A DNA stretch of 64,000 bases, from positions 863,619 through 927,618 of the forward strand of contig NW_006497735.1 in the NCBI RefSeq assembly GCF_000471905.2, written 5' to 3'. Shown here piece after piece: positions 28,001 through 38,530 of this stretch. The translations under genes and the position numbers were made by a program. Position 1 is the stretch's first letter. Each line of letters opens with the position of its first letter. The stretch is from Amborella trichopoda. Lineage: Eukaryota > Streptophyta > Magnoliopsida > Amborellales > Amborellaceae. Under the pieces are notes generated by a model that made no database searches, was not told where the DNA came from, and saw nothing but the letters and a program-made list of their open reading frames with translations.

Positions 28001-28299
28001 GTTGGTTGTAAGAGTTTCCTATTTTAAAAACTGGGTTTCTTTGTTACCTCTGAGAGTTCATATATTATGCTCACAACACAGACAAAGTAGTATTAAACTG
28101 CATAATAAAGAGAATTTTATGGGTTCTCTTTCTTCCCACCTCTTTCTGTTCACTTGTTTTATAATTTGGTGGTAAAGAGTAGGTGCTGTATTTGGTGTTA
28201 ACTAAGGCACGTTTATGTTGATATGTTGTTTATAATCTACTGCAGAGAAGGACATTTTGTTGGTTGAATGATCGTAATTACATTTTAGGGGGCAGTTGA
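16040..28299 (+). CDS. SEC14-like phosphatidylinositol transfer protein (plant SFH family), 13 exons
   Basis: Coding exons: 16040-16353, 22227-22326, 22897-23163, 23344-23421, 23498-23599, 23693-23742, 23857-23956, 24056-24151, 24246-24362, 26317-26470, 27002-27411, 27582-27656, 28246-28299. All introns are GT-AG and all phases agree, giving 638 residues and a TGA stop. The ATG at 16040 has an in-frame TAA just upstream. Order of parts: a basic leader ([25 protein letters not shown]), a CRAL-TRIO N segment ([37 protein letters not shown]), and the SEC14 lipid-binding domain (about 139-340) with [52 protein letters not shown] and [22 protein letters not shown]. Then come an acidic serine-rich linker, a hydrophobic stretch (about 480-500), a helical tail and a nodulin-like end (FCWLN). 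Known relatives bind phosphatidylinositol/phosphatidylcholine and support phosphoinositide signalling at the plasma membrane. Family membership is firm. The exact orthologue is not. Confidence 0.93.
18260..18600 (+). pseudogene. Decayed Ty1/copia fragment: pre-integrase zinc motif and start of integrase core
   Basis: The plus strand encodes [16 protein letters not shown], resembling the C-x2-C end of the copia GAG-pre-integrase region (CxxCxxAKxxRxPF). After a frame change it reads [20 protein letters not shown] and [13 protein letters not shown], matching the integrase core start (YFVxFIDDFSRYxWVY) and the FxTxIKxLRTDxG motif. In-frame stops and the frameshift show that it is dead. No LTRs were found beside it. 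It lies in sense orientation in intron 1 of the SFH gene. Confidence 0.6.
20150..20265. repeat. GC-rich repeat patch (GCGCCTTGGCGGCC)
   Basis: An island with CGCCTTTGGGTCTGGGCGCC and two tandem units of CCTAGCGGCC..GAG.CCAAACCACCTAG stands out from AT-rich intron DNA. It is probably a small degenerate dispersed repeat. Confidence 0.4.
20470..20492. repeat. (CT)n microsatellite
   Basis: About eleven CT units lie within intron 1 of the SFH gene. Confidence 0.85.
21200..21330. repeat. Patch of repeated CGAAGC / CCGAA words
   Basis: GCCGAAGCTTCGGCC (a palindrome), then CGACC/GACCGAA, TCCGAAGCGG, TGAAGCGG and CTTCGCTTCGG form a run of short direct and inverted words, flanked by A/T tracts. It looks like a degenerate small dispersed element and has no coding function. 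Confidence 0.4.
26680..26785. repeat. Imperfect inverted repeat in SFH intron 10
   Basis: CCCATGTTTTAGTTGCTCCC is mirrored by GGGAAGAGCAAACGCATGGG about 60 bp later, around an A-tract and GTGGCCCACA. It could be a very small MITE or a hairpin in the pre-mRNA. Confidence 0.4.
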
Positions 28300-28784
28300 A
28301 GGCCTGTTTTGTTATCTGCAATCTACATCCCACTATATGACGGTGTAACTGCGAATTACCCACTCACACACATACCTGTATATGATTGTGTCATGAAGTA
28401 CAGATAATATTGGAATAATGAAGGTAACTTCCAAGTATTTTCTTTTTTGTTTCTCTTTCTTTCCTGACTTTGCATCACTTTGGCCAGGTGATTTCATCCC
28501 TAATTTGGGTTGTCATTTTCAGGGTGAAATTGAGTGCTCATTAGAGCTATCTTGTGATTCACCACACATACCCACCGGATTCCTTGCAAAGAGAAAGTGG
28601 TTCTCTGATTCTCTGTTTACATTCATTTTCATTTGTGGTGTTTCTAAACTACATCAACAGCCAACAAGATATTCTATAGGTGCAAGTGTACATTCTTTCT
28701 ACTTCACCGGCATATGAATGAGGCCTTTGTTCTTTTTCCCCTCTTCTTCTCTTGATTACTCAAGCAATTTTTAATATGGGTGAG
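28300..28784 (+). other. 3' flank / probable 3' UTR of the SFH gene
   Basis: The sequence follows the TGA stop. No clear AATAAA signal was fixed, and a reading frame at 28418-28717 resembles no family. The transcript end is unknown. Confidence 0.4.
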
Positions 28785-29141
28785 GTTTGTATAAGATTGA
28801 CTCTTTATATTGTAGAAATAAGGTGCATCTATAAAATTTACTTAGATGTCGTTTCCGCATCTAAAACCTTATGATGGTTTCAAAATCTCTTTTTATCTTT
28901 AGTTATAAAATTTAAAATTTAAAAAATGGTACTGATGGAGATCAAGAAATACTTAAAAATCTTGAAAATAGATGGTCCAGATAACTTATTACAAGATGCA
29001 TTATTTTCTAGACTTGATATTTTTTGTTTCTTCATGTCCATTCGTCGAGATGATCACTTGAAAGGTTATCTTACTCTGGAATACTCTATTGTAGGATTTT
29101 TGAGGTGCACTTACGGTATGAGGTTGCAACCTTATATAAAC
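28785..29141. mobile_element. MITE with GTTTGTATAAGATTG / CAACCTTATATAAAC termini
   Basis: The ends are inverted repeats (left GTTTGTATAAGATTGAC, right GTTGCAACCTTATATAAAC). The interior has AAGGTGCA, GATGGTCCAGATAACTTATT, ACAAGATGCATTATTTT, CATGTCCATTCGTCGAGATG and a GAGGTGCAC block. These recur in the copies at 32400-32560, 35870-36231, 42660-42920 and 43501-43866. It is non-coding, about 357 bp. Confidence 0.6.
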
Positions 29142-29270
29142 TTTTTTTCCTTTTAATTATGTGGCCTGAGCATACTTTGCGGGTGTAAATAACAATGTTG
29201 TAGTATGTTTGGTTGCCACACGTGTTCGTTTTGATTTTTTTGGTTTGAGAAAAGCTAAAAGATATTCTAC

Positions 29271-29602
29271 TCCCTCCGGAGTATATTGTCCATTTACTTC
29301 CAGGGTAAACCCCACCTAGGATACTGTTTTAGGACCCCAAATTTGGGGGTTATAACCCCTTTAACATATAGATTAATCTTAATAAGTTTTTTTTTCCTAA
29401 TTGCCCTCTTAAGTACTTCAAAAAAAATATGTTTCAAGATTGAATAAAAGCTTTCCAATTCTAAAGGGTGACATCTAAGTGCCAAAATTCAAATTTGAAT
29501 TTTTTTGTGAGAATAATCATCTAATGATTATAACGTGGTTACCAAAATATCAGATTGAAAAGAAAAACCTCCCAAGTAGGTCATCTAATCGAGGGAGTCG
29601 AT
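29271..29602. mobile_element. MITE of the CTCCCT family (TACTCCCTCCG ... GAGGGAGTC)
   Basis: It begins TACTCCCTCCGGAGTA and ends CTAATCGAGGGAGTC. The interior shares TGTTTCAAGATTGAA, ACATCTAAGTGCCAAAA, AATAATCATCTAATGATT and CCCAAGTAGGTC with 3426-3673. The terminal words resemble Stowaway-like elements. Confidence 0.6.
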
Positions 29603-29639
29603 GCAGTGTAGGGTTAATTTATTTTTTGTAAGTATGAGT

Positions 29640-30110
29640 TTCAAACAAGGTTAGAAAAATTGGGCCATTTAACTGTTAATTGCTCAGTCCAGTTAGATTG
29701 GAATTGGCTATTGGTTGGTTCCGGTTTTAGGTAGTTTTGATGATTGACCGGTATTAAAAAAAAAAAAGTATATAAAATTTCAAAAATAAGGAATATGATA
29801 TATAATGTATTTTTTAATATTTTTTACATTATGGTAAAGATTAAAAATTGTTTTAGTCAACAATATGTTGTGGGTAATTTGTTAAAATCTATTTTTTCCT
29901 ATTAATTTTCAACTTCATTTGAGTGTTTTGTTTTAATCATTCTGTGCTTTCATATTTTAGTAGAGGTTTTTTTTTATATATTTTTTTATGTTTTTAGTAT
30001 TTTTTAATCGCCCGAGACTTGTTTAGTTATAACCGTTAGAATTGTCCGGTTTATTTCAGCGGTTAAACCGCTTTCAGGCCCACGTACCGTTCCGTTTCGA
30101 TTTTGGTTTC
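29640..30110. repeat. Dispersed CCGGT-rich degenerate repeat
   Basis: The patch has TTGGTTCCGGTTTTAGG, GATTGACCGGT, then an AT-rich middle and TTGTCCGGTTTATTTCAGCG, GGTTAAACCGCTTTC and ACCGTTCCGTTTCG. It is the same kind of low-complexity dispersed repeat as at 2080 and 46490. Confidence 0.35.
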
Positions 30111-30369
30111 AAAACTATTTTCTTGTTTCTCTTTATTTTATTGATGCTCTTTTGTGGGGCCTTTTGGACCACGACCTTTTGACATCCTTTTTTCACTCTA
30201 TTTTCACCGTATTTAATTCTGGTACCTCATGCTTACATCATCAGTATACGTCATGCTTGCATTTTTTTTTTCTTTGCCTAACTTGGCACCTCTCTCTTTC
30301 CCTCTCCATGTTCGACTCCTTCTCACTCTCCAGTCGCCACGTTTAAGGGCTTTAAAATAAGAAAAACGT

Positions 30370-31030
30370 TTTTATAAGGTGAAACCTTATATTGTACAAG
30401 GTACACCTAAAAAACCTTTTAGAACGCTCAAATTAGTCATATGGACTCCAAGATTTATGGATATGACAAAATTCGGATTTCTGGTCTAAAAATTGTTCAT
30501 CTTCCAACACATTATATAGATCGTCCGCTTTTAAAATTTTCAAGTTTTTATAGGTGTGCTTGATCACTATTTATGGAACTTTAAATTTCACAATTAAAAA
30601 AACAGTAGATTTTCATATCATTGCAAGGCTTTGTGGCACTGAAATTATATTTTTACCTTAGTTATAAGGTACACTTTACTTCAATGGTATAAGTTTGACA
30701 CCTTTCACAAACCTCACCATTAAAATAATATTTATCTCATATACAAAGGCTAGAGAGAGAGAGATGTTTGATAAAGAAGGATGATTAAAGATACACCTCA
30801 AAAATACATCATAAAAGATTGTTTGGATGTTCGAAAACCCTCTAATTGATCATCTTGACATCGAGAAGTATGAAAGTGAAAAGAATAAAGGATTTCAAGT
30901 CGCGAAATAGTTTATCTTACAACACATTATCTAGACCATCTATTTTCAAGACTTTCATGTGTTTATAGATCTACTTGATTTGAACAATTTTTAAAGTTTA
31001 AAAATCTATAATTAGAGATGAAAATAGATG
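30370..31030. mobile_element. Two diverged partial copies of the TATAAGGTTG MITE family
   Basis: A first copy begins TTTTATAAGGTGAAACC and continues GGTACACCTAAAAA with ACACATTATATAGATCGTCC. A second (about 30780-31030) has ATACACCTCAAAAATACATC, CTCTAATTGATCATCTTGAC, CATCGAGAAGTATG and ACACATTATCTAGACCATC. Both are non-coding, and their ends are unclear. Confidence 0.45.
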
Positions 31031-31204
31031 GGTATTTTGAAATAGGATAGGTATTTTTTAAAGATGTCAATTCTATTTACTGTAAAATTGAGCTCTTGTG
31101 TGTGTAAATTTGCAACAATTTGATAGTGAGATCCATATAATTTTGCTGCAATTTTAAGTGAGTTTTTGAGCATCCAACTCAGTAACTCAGGAAAACTTTG
31201 ATCT

Positions 31205-31412
31205 GGTTGTATCTTATGGGTGTGTTTACCAAAAACCCTATCGCATCTCGTAATTGAACCGAATAGGGATTGATCAACAATTCAAAGAAAGCGAGCTTCT
31301 CTTATGTCTTCAGGGGGTGTGTTCACCAAAGACCCTATTGCATCTCAGAATTTTACTGGTAGGGGGTGCTCAACACTTCGAACAAAGTGAGCTCATCTTA
31401 TGTGTTCAGGTC
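31205..31412. repeat. Diverged tandem duplication, about 100 bp
   Basis: GGGTGTGTTTACCAAAAACCC..ATCGCATCT recurs as GGGTGTGTTCACCAAAGACCC..ATTGCATCT. Both are followed by TAGGG.TG.TCAACA, TTC.AA..AAAG.GAGCT and CTTATGTnTTCAGG. Confidence 0.65.
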
Positions 31413-31466
31413 CCGAACACACACCGTCATTGTATATAACTTTTGAAACTTGTTTCAATTCCTAAG

Positions 31467-31622
31467 GGAATTCGACTGGTACTAGAAGCGCTTTTATTGC
31501 GAGATATAATCTCAATAACCTATTCTAATTCCTGCGGGGATTAAGGAATTCGACTGGTACTAGAAGCGCTTTTATTGCGAGATATAATCTCAATAACCTA
31601 TTCTAATTCCTGCGGGGATTAA
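31467..31622. repeat. Perfect or near-perfect 78-bp tandem duplication
   Basis: GGAATTCGACTGGTACTAGA at 31467 recurs at 31545, and the whole unit through CCTGCGGGGATTAA is repeated without a difference I can see. A third, diverged half-unit begins ACTAGTACTAGGAGTGTTTT at about 31624. The identity implies a recent local duplication. Confidence 0.85.
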
Positions 31623-32510
31623 ACTAGTACTAGGAGTGTTTTAGTATTTTTCTTCTGACACTAATCCCGGATAAGGGGAGGTGCTGCCGAGTTTTGGGAA
31701 ATAGAGCGACAGCGAAACGGTATAATTTCTCATACATAGCACACACGTTCTTTAGAAATAGTGAGACTTATATGTATGCGATTAAAACAGATATTTCTTA
31801 ATTTTTTTCACTCACTAAATGATTGCACTTTAGTATCAGCACCTAAATGGGGGTAAAATGGGCACCTAAAAATACCTTGGAATGCATTCTGGCTATCACT
31901 TACAAAGCCATGTCAATTGCCTGAACATGTATTATAGTGGCATCTAGATAAAGCCCTCACAGATGGTTTTTCGGGAGACTTATCAAAACACCCATACGAG
32001 ATGAAGTGCTTATCATTTTGCCCATTTGCAACCATTTCACCTCAAGGTCATGCATTTCTTAATGGGTATTTTAAAATGCAAAATTATTCTCATAGGTAAT
32101 TTGATAAATTTTTTTAAATTTTATGCCGCCTCAAACTATAGTTTGGTACTATGCAAGTTAGGCATACCTCTAAATTTAGTAAGGCACTTGAGGTTTGTAT
32201 AAGGTGCCTACTTTATACTATGCAAGTAAGGCGTACCTCTAAATTTCAACGAAAGATATAGTTATGGTGTTGGGAATTTTACAATGGCTAAAAAATCTAT
32301 GTCGAAGTCTAATTATGAGATTTTAAAATTTAAAAGTAGTGCATTTCAAGCATATCTAAACATTTGAAAATCTAGAAAAAAGACCGTTTAGATAACTTGT
32401 TACAAGATACACTATTTTTAAGACTCAAAATTCTTTTTTATTTTTTGTTTTATATCCATTCATCTCAAAGTTGAGATGATCAATTAGAAGGCTTTCCAAC
32501 TTAGGAAAAC

Positions 32511-32690
32511 TCTTTTCTATTGGATTTTGAGGTACACCTTACTTCTAAGGATACAACCTTATATTAAACTTTTTCCTAAACAAAATACCAGTTGGAAAAG
32601 TCTTTTCTATTGGATTTTGAGGTACACCTTACTTCTAAGGATACAACCTTATATTAAATTTTTTCCTAAACAAAATGCTAGTTTTCACTC
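32511..32690. repeat. 90-bp tandem duplication
   Basis: TCTTTTCTATTGGATTTTGA starts at 32511 and again at 32601. The two units differ at only a few positions. Each carries the CAACCTTATATTAAA end of the local MITE family, so a MITE end seems to have been duplicated. Confidence 0.85.
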
Positions 32691-32699
32691 TGTGTAAGT

Positions 32700-32714
32700 A
32701 GCGTTGAGCTATTG
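32700..32714 (+). repeat. Target-site duplication, left copy (LINE 32715-33179)
   Basis: AGCGTTGAGCTATTG is repeated exactly at 33180-33194, directly after the A-rich tail. Confidence 0.9.
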
Positions 32715-33136
32715 TAACCCAGGATTAGCAGGTATTGGAGGTATTCCGTGCTACTGCTTTGGGAATGTTATTTTTTCTTATACCGGTCTTATTGGTATTG
32801 CTACAGCTAACTATGCCGAACTCAATGCATTGCTTTGTGGATTGACACTTTTCATTGAGAGGCATAGGGGCAGAAATTGTACTTTTGAAGATGACTCTTT
32901 AAATGTTATTAAATGGTGTAATAAGGAACAGAGAGTGCCGTGGCAGTTACAATCCCTATTGTTGGAGGTTATGGATCTGGTTGCTAATGAAGTGGTATCT
33001 TTTGTCCATGTTTATAGAGAGACTAATGATGTAGCGGATTGCCTTGCAAAAAGATGCAGTTCTCTATCTTATCTTTTAGTTTCTGATGATGCAATCTCCT
33101 TTTCGTAATTTGAATAAAATTATTGATGTTAGGTAA

Positions 33137-33167
<31 letters not shown>

Positions 33168-33179
33168 ACAAAACAAAAC
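32715..33179 (+). mobile_element. 5'-truncated LINE copy: RNase H-like end plus A-rich tail
   Basis: The insert starts inside the RNase H-like domain: NPGLAGIGGIP, then ANYAELNALLCGLTL, FEDDSLNVIKWCNKEQRVPW, VHVYRETNDVADCLAKR and a TAA near 33108. A 3' UTR of about 25 bases leads to a long A-rich tail (33134-33179). The frame is open and the 15-bp flanking duplication is perfect, so this is a young insertion. The protein end is very close to the RNase H end of the LINE at 47371-62131 (NVIRWCNKEQRVHW, SHVYRKANNVADALTKG), so both belong to one family. Confidence 0.93.
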
Positions 33180-33614
33180 AGCGTTGAGCTATTGCATGTA
33201 AAGAGATCAACCTACATCTCAATATTTAAATTAAAAAAAGGCGGTGGTGAAAAGGGTTCTCATTTTTCACTCGTGATTGTGCTAATTCAAGCCATATCCT
33301 CAGTGAAGGTGAGGATTTTATATCACACTCAATGATAATCAAAATAGAACTTTAGAAAGCATAGTGGGCAAGCTAATGGAGATTGGTCTTAATGACTTCC
33401 ATGCTTAATGCTTAAAGATCCAAAAGCAAGCACAATCTTTCCTTTCTAGTGATACCCACATTTCAGTTTCTTGCATGACCATCCTTCTGATCTAGTCGAA
33501 GACCAAGAAAACAAGTTCAGACGGTTGGTCTTACGAAATTCTATAGCCAAAACATGAAAGGCATGATGGTAACACCACCAGGAAATTCTATAGCCGGTGA
33601 TGGTAGCACCACCT

Positions 33615-34082
33615 TTGCCCTAACAACGGTATCGGCTCCATTCTCATCTAATGCATTAAAAATTTCTAGTTAAGGTCTCGGCTTCTATTTTCACTTAATC
33701 GCATTAAAAAATTTTAGTTAAGGTCTCGACTTCCATTCTCACCACAACTTAAGGTATTGGCTTCTATTCTCATCTAATGTATTAAAAAACCATAGCTAAG
33801 ATCTCGGCTTCAATTCTCACCTAATCGCATTAACCCAGCTAATTCAAAAACCCCAGCTAAGGTCTCGACTTCCATTTTCACCAAACGTATATTAAAAAAG
33901 GTATCGGCTTCCATTCTCACCAAACACGCATTCAAAAACCTTTGCTAAGGTCTCGGCTTCCATTCTTACCAAACGCATTAAAAACTCCAACTAAGGTCTC
34001 GGCTTCCATTCTCACCAAACGCATTAAAAAACCCCAGCTAAGCTCTCGGCTTCCATTCTTACCGAACGCATTAAAAAACCAC
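33615..34082. repeat. Minisatellite, about 47-bp unit, about ten copies
   Basis: The unit reads roughly TAAGGTCTCGGCTTCCATTC, then TCACCAAACGCATTAAAAAA and CCCCAGC. Copies start near 33627, 33673, 33724, 33755, 33791, 33854, 33902, 33949, 33995 and 34042, and those at the right-hand end are the most alike. It has no coding function. Confidence 0.85.
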
Positions 34083-34199
34083 TGTTTAAATCGGACGATC
34101 CGGATTGACAATCGACCGTGATTTAACTGTACAAACTCGTCGGATTGAGAATCAATTGCGATTTAATTGTATAAACTCGATATGATGACGTCATAAATC

Positions 34200-34380
34200 G
34201 GACATGTCACTGATCCTGTTTCTTTTTTGTCATACATGTCACCGATCCTGTTTCTTTTTTGTCATAAAACCGGATATTTTCCATATGTTCCTATTGTCAT
34301 AAAACCGGATATTTTCCAGATGTTCTCGGATTTGCAACTTTTGGAATACACTTTCCATATATCCGGATTTGCAACTTTAA
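34200..34380. repeat. Short tandem duplications with CATAAAACCGGATATTTTCC
   Basis: CATGTCACTGATCCTGTTTC recurs about 30 bp later as CATGTCACCGATCCTGTTTC. CATAAAACCGGATATTTTCC occurs twice about 36 bp apart. CGGATTTGCAACTTT also occurs twice. No gene is recognised from 34380 to 35000. Confidence 0.6.
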
Positions 34381-34997
34381 GAATACATTTAAAAACCAAC
34401 GTTAGCCATTTCTGGACCCCACTTACGAGAGCACAATCTCCCAGAAAGCCTTGTTTTAAGCTCCCATGGGGTAGACAATTTATACCCCCACTTCCTCCCA
34501 CCATCCATGTTGTGGGATAATTACCATCATATTCCCTCTCTTTTGGGATATTTATTTAGAAATTTTTCAAGACTAACGTCAAAGAAACCACATCCTTTTA
34601 GATTAATTATATATATTTTAATTTTTTATAATTTACAAAAAAAATAAGTACATAAAATTAATTTTAATAATATAAGTATAAAAAATACAAATAATATATT
34701 TACAAGAATTATCTAATTAATTAGAAAAAAACTAAAATGATAATATTATTTACAAGAATTACTTACCAAAATCAAAAAATTTTATAAGAATTAATATAAA
34801 TATATGAAATTGTTTATGTTAATAAAAAATAATATACTTATATTAAACTTATATCAATATACTTATGTGAATATGATCTCATTAAAATTACGTCATATTA
34901 AATGAGCCTCAACCGTTAACACGCTTTAATTAAAAAAGTATCATATAAAAGTTTTTGTTATTTATTAGCAAAATGACTTTATTTTGATAGGTATTTT

Positions 34998-35062
34998 TAT
35001 CATATTATTATTATTATTATCATCATCATCATCATCATCATCATCATTATTATTATTATTTT
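34998..35062. repeat. Compound (ATT)n(ATC)n(ATT)n microsatellite
   Basis: A run of ATT units, about nine ATC units and further ATT units. 35062-35590 is AT-rich with nothing recognised. Confidence 0.95.
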
Positions 35063-35589
35063 GTAGCTCTATGCGTGTTGCCAAGAGGCCTTTTGTATAT
35101 ATTTTGAGTTTTAAAATATTTAATTTCTATTATTTAGGGTAAAAATACTTTCTTCAATTTTTTTGATCTCTTAACATTGGAATTTATCGGTGGTTTTATT
35201 TATTTTTAATCATATGATATGGAAGTATTTTCTAATAATTTTTGAATTTCAGTATATAATATTATAGGTAGCTAGGTTTTAATAATTTTTGATGAATAAA
35301 GCGAATTAATAAATGTTTAATATTTTGATGCGATACTAATTTCACTTTATATGAGAATTTATTTTTAATTTTATAATATGGAAGTGTTTTTTGATATTTT
35401 TAAATTATTTTGATGCAATATTATCATACTATGTTATAATTAATAATTATACAGACATCCAGATAGAAAAACGATGTCTTAGTATTCACCTAGTTTTACA
35501 AAGTAATGAAAATACATAATGCACCACTCTTAATTTCTTTTAGAAACTAAAAGAACACTATTTTTAGAGATTTATATTGATTTTTTGAA

Positions 35590-35710
35590 AATATTTTGAA
35601 ACAAGAATTGCTGATTCCGCCGATTCTCCGAATTGATCTACCGATTCCCCGATCCAACACGAGTATGGGTGTGACCGATTCAAGTCACCGATCTGTTTTT
35701 TTAAACTTAG
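35590..35710. repeat. Copy of the CCGATTC-type dispersed repeat
   Basis: CTGATTCCGCCGATTCTCCG, ATTGATCTACCGATTCCCCG, GATCC and CACCGATCTG are arranged as in the other GATCCG-rich patches of the window. Confidence 0.4.
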
Positions 35711-35869
35711 GTTGTAGTAAACTACCACTTGGTTTCTAATCTCTTGCCCTAATTCTGCGAGCAAAAATGTACTGATCTCTTTTTTTAGTTTTAACGCCAA
35801 CATGAGATTTTCATTACTCAGATTCTTCTTTGCTCAGATCTTTCTACACATGAATATAAAATGGGTACC

Positions 35870-36231
35870 GTTTGTATAGAGTCGAGTCTCTAAACAATCA
35901 AATTAGAGCCTACCTTCAAATAGTATTGAGAAATAATGTTGCAATATTGTAAATCCTTGTGATAGTCTTAAAATCTATTTTCATCATTAATTATAAACTT
36001 TCAAGATGAAGTAGATCTATGAAAACTAGAAAATCTTGAAAATTGACAGTCAAAAAATGCATTATAAGATGCACTATTTTCAAACTCAAAATCTATACCT
36101 TTTTTTTCTCATGTCTATGCATTTTGATGTCGAGATGATCAATTTGAGGATATTTGGGCATCAAAACAACATCTTCTAGTGAAGTTTTGGAGGTAGGCTC
36201 TAATTTGATTGTTTAGAGGCTATGTATAAAC
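35870..36231. mobile_element. MITE with 28-bp perfect terminal inverted repeats
   Basis: 35888-35915 (starting CTCTAAACAATCAAATTAGA) and 36191-36218 are exact inverted repeats. The outer ends GTTTGTATAGAG and TATGTATAAAC are also inverted. The interior carries the family words GATGCACTATTTTCAAA, CATTTTGATGTCGAGATG and ATCAATTTGAGG found in the other TATAAGG-type copies. This is the best preserved member. It is non-coding and of unnamed superfamily. Confidence 0.75.
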
Positions 36232-36401
36232 TTCTAGGTAGGTTTTACCAAAACAAAGACTCACTCTAAATTCTAAATACTATGTTACTATAGGTAGGTT
36301 TTCCATTCCTTTCTATGAGTTGCTCATTTGATTCGAGAGTTTTGATGCTTGCATCCTAGGTCGACTAACAATTACTACAATCTGTAATATGGTTTTCCGA
36401 T

Positions 36402-36406
36402 TCAAA
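36402..36406 (-). repeat. Putative copia target-site duplication, left (TCAAA)
   Basis: TCAAA precedes the left LTR, and TTAAA follows the right LTR at 42116-42120. They match at 4 of 5 bases. Confidence 0.5.
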
Positions 36407-36813
36407 TGAAAGTGGAAATTGATGGCGTGTGTATGATACCTATCCGAGATTAGAGAAAATGCCATGAGGCTGGTAATCACAGAGCCCGGATTTTTCTTTC
36501 CCTTTTGAGAAAGAGAAAATGAGTTATGTGTTTACAAATGAAACTTTGTATATCTTTTTTCTTGCAACGTTCTTCCTCTCTCTGGCTTCTCATTTTATAG
36601 GGAGAAGAAAATGACTTAACAGTTATCTTTTCAATGTGTCTATGAGAAAAGGGTCTTCCCTAATCTAAGGGATATTCATCCAATGTTCATATGAATGTTG
36701 GTTCATGTGAATATTAGATGTGATCAGCATATGATTCCTCTCACAATTGTTGGACTCCCAGCCCACAATTATAAGCAAAGTCACGCTAGGCCTTATGGCC
36801 ATACGTGTTAATA
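36407..36813 (-). mobile_element. Copia 3' LTR (left copy)
   Basis: This is a direct repeat of 41729-42115. In plus orientation it starts TGAAAGTGGAAATTGATGG and ends CATACGTGTTAATA, so the element's own 5'-TG is mutated to TA here. A purine-rich tract (minus strand CCAAGTAAGAGA) adjoins its inner edge at 36814-36825 and can serve as the polypurine tract. Many substitutions and small indels separate the two LTRs, so the insertion is old. Confidence 0.9.
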
Positions 36814-37039
36814 TCTCTTACTTGGCCATGATGGTCAATTGTAATAATAAGTCACATGCATACTCCCACTTTTGAGTATGACTTTTAAGAAAATTTCTTG
36901 TCATAAGGTTTTTTTCACATTTTCGCGGATATGCCTCTCATAACAAATGTCCATCATGAGGATTTTCATGTTAATGCAAATCTGTCACTCATGAAAACTG
37001 ACTGACTTAAACATTTCTAAGTCCCATTAAGCTAGTGTG

Positions 37040-37700
37040 TTTTGACAGTAATTCAACACTTAGACCTTTTGTTAATGGATCAGCGAACATATCTGATGAG
37101 GGCAAGTAACTAACAATTACTTCACCTTTCTCAACTACATCCAGAATGTAGTGATATTGACTATCTATATGTCTTCATTTGGAACTATTTGCTCCACTTT
37201 GAATTAATTTAATTGCAGCTTGATTATCACAAAATATTTGGATCGGTTTGTTGATTATTTGTAGCTTCAAGTTATCTATGAAGCGCTTTATCCAGATGGC
37301 GAAAGTACAAGCAGTGCTATATCCAATGTATTCTGCTTCCTGTGTGTACCTAGCTAGACACCCTTGTTTCTTGCTGGACCAAGAAACAGTAGCCCCTCCA
37401 AAGAGGAAAATATGTCATGAGGTAGACTTACTATCATCCTAATCCCCACCAAAATCCACATTTAAATATCCCACAACTTCAAGTTTATCTGCTTGAAAAC
37501 ACAATTTTAGATGCTTTGTTCCCTTAATGTACCTCATAATTATTTTTACTGTTTGAGCTATGCTTGGATTACTTTGATATCTACTAACAAGTCATACAAC
37601 ATAACTCCAATCTAGGCTTGTACATCTTACTGCATATACCAAGCTACAAATAGCTTTTGCATAGGGAACATTAGGATTTTTTTATCCTTCTACTGGACAA
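37040..37700 (-). pseudogene. Copia RNase H domain, broken
   Basis: Minus-strand fragments read SLVYAVRCTSLDWSYVV, QTVKIIMRYIKGTKHLKL, ATVSWSSKKQGCLARYTQEA, IQIFCDNQAAIKLI and DMFADPLTKGL. This is the usual order of the copia RNase H tail (RYLKGT, SWxSKKQ, CDNxxAI, ADxxTK). Several in-frame stops interrupt it. Confidence 0.85.
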
Positions 37701-38530
37701 TCTTTCCTAGACTATTTTACTCCCATTTCAACAGGAGTAAACAATGGTTTGCAATTTTCCATTCGAAATCTTTTAAGGACAGAGTCAAGATATCCCTCTT
37801 GGCTCAAACACAACACATTTGATTTTCTATCTCTAGTTATTTTTATGCATAGTACATAAGATGCTACTCTCATATCTTTCATCTCAAAACGAGAAGAAAG
37901 CCATGACTTAGTTTTATCAATCATTTCTAAGTCATTTCAAACTAGTAGGATATCATCTACATATAATGAGAATATTGTGAATTTACTCCCTCTCTTCAAG
38001 ACATGCACACAATGGTCCAATCTATTTACTTCATATCCCATATGTAGGATGGCATCATGAAATATTAAGCACCATTGTTTTGAAGATTGTTTTAAATCAT
38101 ATAAAGATTTATTTAATTTATATACTTTATTTTATGGATATTTAATTATAAAGCCCTCAGGTTGTTTCATGTAGATGGTTTCTTTTAGTTCACCATTCAA
38201 GAATACAGTCTTTACATCCATTTGGTAAAGTTCTAGGTCATAGTATGCAACGATTACCAAAATCGTTATAATGGATATAAACGTTGCAACTAGGGAATAA
38301 GTGTCAACACAGTCGACTCCCTTTCTTTGGGTAAAACCCTTTGCCTCTAACCTAGCTTTAAACTTATCAATTGATCCATCAGTTTTAATTTCTTTTTTAG
38401 TACCCATTTAAAACCTATAAGTTTTCTATCTGATGGTAAATCACATAAATCCCAAACTTTATTTTTCTCAATAGAATCCAGTTCTTCTTTTATGGCACTG
38501 AGTCATTCTTGAGATTCTTGTGACTTCATA
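37700..38530 (-). pseudogene. Copia reverse transcriptase (RVT_2), broken
   Basis: On the minus strand, 38407-38132 reads KFKARLEAKGFTQRKGVDC and YQMDVKTVFLNGELKETIYM, matching the RVT_2 motifs KARLVAKGFxQxxGxD and QMDVKTAFLNGxLxExIYM. Further on, SLYVDDILLV (about 37940-37970) gives the YVDD catalytic motif, then LSSRFEMKDM and YLDSVLKRF. Stops and frame changes interrupt it, so no active enzyme is made. Confidence 0.9.

Noticed and set aside
28418..28717. 99-residue ORF after the SFH stop codon
   Set aside because: It has no family resemblance, lies in probable 3' UTR, and the SFH protein already ends in the expected nodulin-like tail at 28299.
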